The notes beneath the pieces are model-generated. The model searched no databases and had not been told where the DNA came from. It worked only from the letters and a program-made list of their open reading frames with translations. 33,744 bases of DNA. Source: an uncultured Clostridia bacterium (GTDB lineage Bacteria; Bacillota; Clostridia; RUG12999). Numbering within the stretch: the first letter of the stretch is position 1; each line of letters starts with the position of its first letter. Shown here one piece after another: positions 32,238 through 33,744 of this stretch. Both the position numbers and the translations under genes were made by a program. The stretch spans positions 1 to 33,744 of the forward strand of contig CATIYX010000190.1 in assembly GCA_949739095.1 (NCBI GenBank), written 5' to 3'.

Positions 32238-33744
32238 AAGAACACTTTCCAGAAGCGCTTTTGTGATATTAGCGGCAATGCTCTTAATGCTTGTGCCGGC
32301 ACCTCCCAGCAGTACTCAGGCGGCAGAGGATGACGTGATTTTTACGATTGACAACATTCGGTTAAGCAAGGGCGACGTGGAAATTGCCGAATTACAGGAT
32401 GGCGCAATTGCTGTGAGTGCAGATGTGACAAATCATTCAGAAGAAAGCTGTACGCCACTGCTAATGGCATTTGCTTGTATTGGTCAGAGCGGCGCGGAGG
32501 ACACCGACCGGTTTATCATCCATGATACGGATGACAATGCTGCGACTACTTTTGCGGCAGGCGAAAGCAAACGAATCACCTTCAACGTAACGGTGAAAGA
32601 CGCTGCAAATTCTTTTATTAAAATTGTGGCAGCGGAAAGTTTAAACAGCGGTAAGCTGTTGTCAGAGCAGACTTACTATGACCCCTCGTGGGCAGTGAAG
32701 CTGCAATCTTTGTCGGTTGCCGGTAAAGCATTGGAAGACTTTGACCCTGATGTGATGCAGCGTACGATAAAACTTGATAAAAACGTTACATTTCCGCTGG
32801 AGGTAGAAGCGATAGTGGCATTTGACGGTGCGGCGGTGAAGGTCTCCAATCCTGCGTCCATTGAAGATACGCTAACGATAGAGGTGTCCTGTGGAACTCT
32901 GCCTGTGAGTACCTACGTGTTTGAGTTGATGTGGACGCCACGGGTAGAATTTACAAACTATCGGACAGAGGGAACTGTTCCAACAGAAAGTGAAATCACT
33001 GTTGTAGATGACTTTCAGGGGGGACAACGCTGGAATAACAATAATTTGCAATGGAATGCAGACTCTATTCCGGATTATTTGAAAGGCACAACTTATATCA
33101 GAACGAATTATAATGATAATCCTAGTAATTCACCGGACTTGAATGCCAATATAGACAACAAGCTGTTTACCATGACGCTTAATCAAAGCGCGACTGTTTA
33201 TCTTGCAACATGGTCGACCTATGTAAGCTTGTCTTGCCAGAGATTTGTAGCGGGATGGGAGAGTGCCGGAGCAGAGTGGATGAACGGCAAACAACCGGTA
33301 AGTCTTACGACAAGTGATTCTCGAAGTCAGTGGAAAACAGTTTATTTGGTGAAACGGACATTTGAGGTGCCAGAGGGTGGCAGCGTCAATATCGACTTCA
33401 CAGTACCAGGCAGCAGTTATAATATCTCTATGTATTCCATGTTTATTGACTGGGCGGACGAGGCAGAACCGATGCCAACACCAACGCCAACACCAGATTC
33501 CGGAAAGGAAACGGTAACATTTACAAACTACAGAGAAGATGGGAAAGTTCCGACAGAGAATGAAATCACAGTGGTGGAAAACTTCAGCGGCGGACTTCGT
33601 TGGAATAATAGAAGTGATATCAGTTGGAAAGAGGATACCATACCAGATTATTTGAAAGGCACGACCTATATTAGAACAAACTATCTGGATAATCCTACTG
33701 ATTCGCCGGATTTGAATGCCAATATAGACAACAAGCTGTTTACC
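32227..33744 (+). CDS. Secreted repeat protein, cut by the window end
   Basis: The reading frame is open for 506 codons to the last base, so the 3' end is missing. ATG 32227 overlaps the previous stop by 11 nt, and GAGGTGA lies 6 nt upstream, indicating translational coupling. A signal peptide of about 36 residues is followed by a beta domain at about 38-235. A unit with the pattern FTNYR, GTVPTESEITVVDDF and YLKGTTYIRTNY follows from about residue 240. After a PTPTPTP linker near residue 418 a second unit repeats it from about residue 430. Such secreted linker-joined repeats are typical of extracellular binding proteins. No catalytic motif is visible in the part present. Confidence 0.8.
   Translation, partial: MKTRRTLSRSAFVILAAMLLMLVPAPPSSTQAAEDDVIFTIDNIRLSKGDVEIAELQDGAIAVSADVTNHSEESCTPLLMAFACIGQSGAEDTDRFIIHDTDDNAATTFAAGESKRITFNVTVKDAANSFIKIVAAESLNSGKLLSEQTYYDPSWAVKLQSLSVAGKALEDFDPDVMQRTIKLDKNVTFPLEVEAIVAFDGAAVKVSNPASIEDTLTIEVSCGTLPVSTYVFELMWTPRVEFTNYRTEGTVPTESEITVVDDFQGGQRWNNNNLQWNADSIPDYLKGTTYIRTNYNDNPSNSPDLNANIDNKLFTMTLNQSATVYLATWSTYVSLSCQRFVAGWESAGAEWMNGKQPVSLTTSDSRSQWKTVYLVKRTFEVPEGGSVNIDFTVPGSSYNISMYSMFIDWADEAEPMPTPTPTPDSGKETVTFTNYREDGKVPTENEITVVENFSGGLRWNNRSDISWKEDTIPDYLKGTTYIRTNYLDNPTDSPDLNANIDNKLFT
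32944..33171 (+). repeat. Protein repeat unit 1 of the truncated gene
   Basis: A 76-codon unit that recurs at 33514-33744 with one codon inserted. The last part (DLNANIDNKLFT) is almost unchanged at DNA level, which suggests recent duplication or homogenisation. Confidence 0.85.
33514..33744 (+). repeat. Protein repeat unit 2 of the truncated gene
   Basis: A 77-codon repeat of the unit at 32944-33171, ending exactly at the window edge. The spacing between units is about 190 codons and includes a PTPTPTP linker. More units may follow beyond the window. Confidence 0.85.

Overview
The window looks like chromosome of an anaerobic Gram-positive clostridium (Firmicutes), possibly a gut or rumen polysaccharide degrader. 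The evidence is strong AGGAGG-type ribosome binding sites, lipoprotein solute-binding proteins, several S-layer-homology (SLH) proteins, a copper-amine-oxidase-like stalk domain, PTPTP linkers, and LplB/YtcP-type ABC permeases without an ATPase gene. The genus cannot be fixed from the sequence.

Region 1 (about 1-2880) is an AT-rich accessory module. It holds a repetitive Asp/His/Tyr/Trp peptide gene (209-628), a radical SAM/SPASM maturase gene directly downstream (647-1801), a small HTH protein (1990-2229) with its own consensus promoter, and a small basic protein (2503-2730). A 93-bp imperfect direct repeat lies on both sides of the module (1-93 and 2784-2876). The peptide is the most exciting item. 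All 15 of its His sit in H-x-D, most core Tyr in Y-x-D, and the five Trp mostly in W-x-R. Several 9-residue stretches are perfectly tiled aromatic-x-x triplets, such as YDD-HSD-WCR. That is the pattern expected for a multi-cyclophane triceptide-type RiPP, but with an unusual number of sites.

Region 2 (2884-3860, minus strand) has a small unknown gene overlapping a short sigma-70-like gene. The pair ends at a perfect 16-bp terminator hairpin.

Region 3 (4081-21127) is a polysaccharide-uptake locus. A membrane-anchored YesN-like AraC regulator (4192-6372) precedes a tightly packed operon of eight genes. The operon encodes a secreted two-repeat protein, a solute-binding lipoprotein, two permeases, two SLH surface proteins, a very large secreted heparinase-II/III-like lyase with DNRLRE/CBM96-like and F5/8-type modules, and a cytoplasmic heparinase-II/III-like lyase. 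Together they suggest capture and cleavage of a uronate-containing polymer at the cell surface, import of oligosaccharides, and further cleavage inside. The polymer itself is not identified. A 13-bp motif is shared by the regulator's own promoter region and the operon's.

Region 4 (21223-33744, running off the end) is a second uptake locus. It starts with a promoter-plus-terminator unit that would make a small RNA of about 120 nt, then a TetR-family regulator. The TetR gene and the following operon share an identical 18-bp palindromic site in the same position relative to their promoters. The operon encodes a D-2-hydroxyacid dehydrogenase, two permeases, a solute-binding lipoprotein, a secreted beta-propeller protein, an SLH protein paralogous to one in Region 3, and a secreted repeat protein cut by the window end. 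Regions 3 and 4 look like two versions of one importer/surface-protein design under different regulators.
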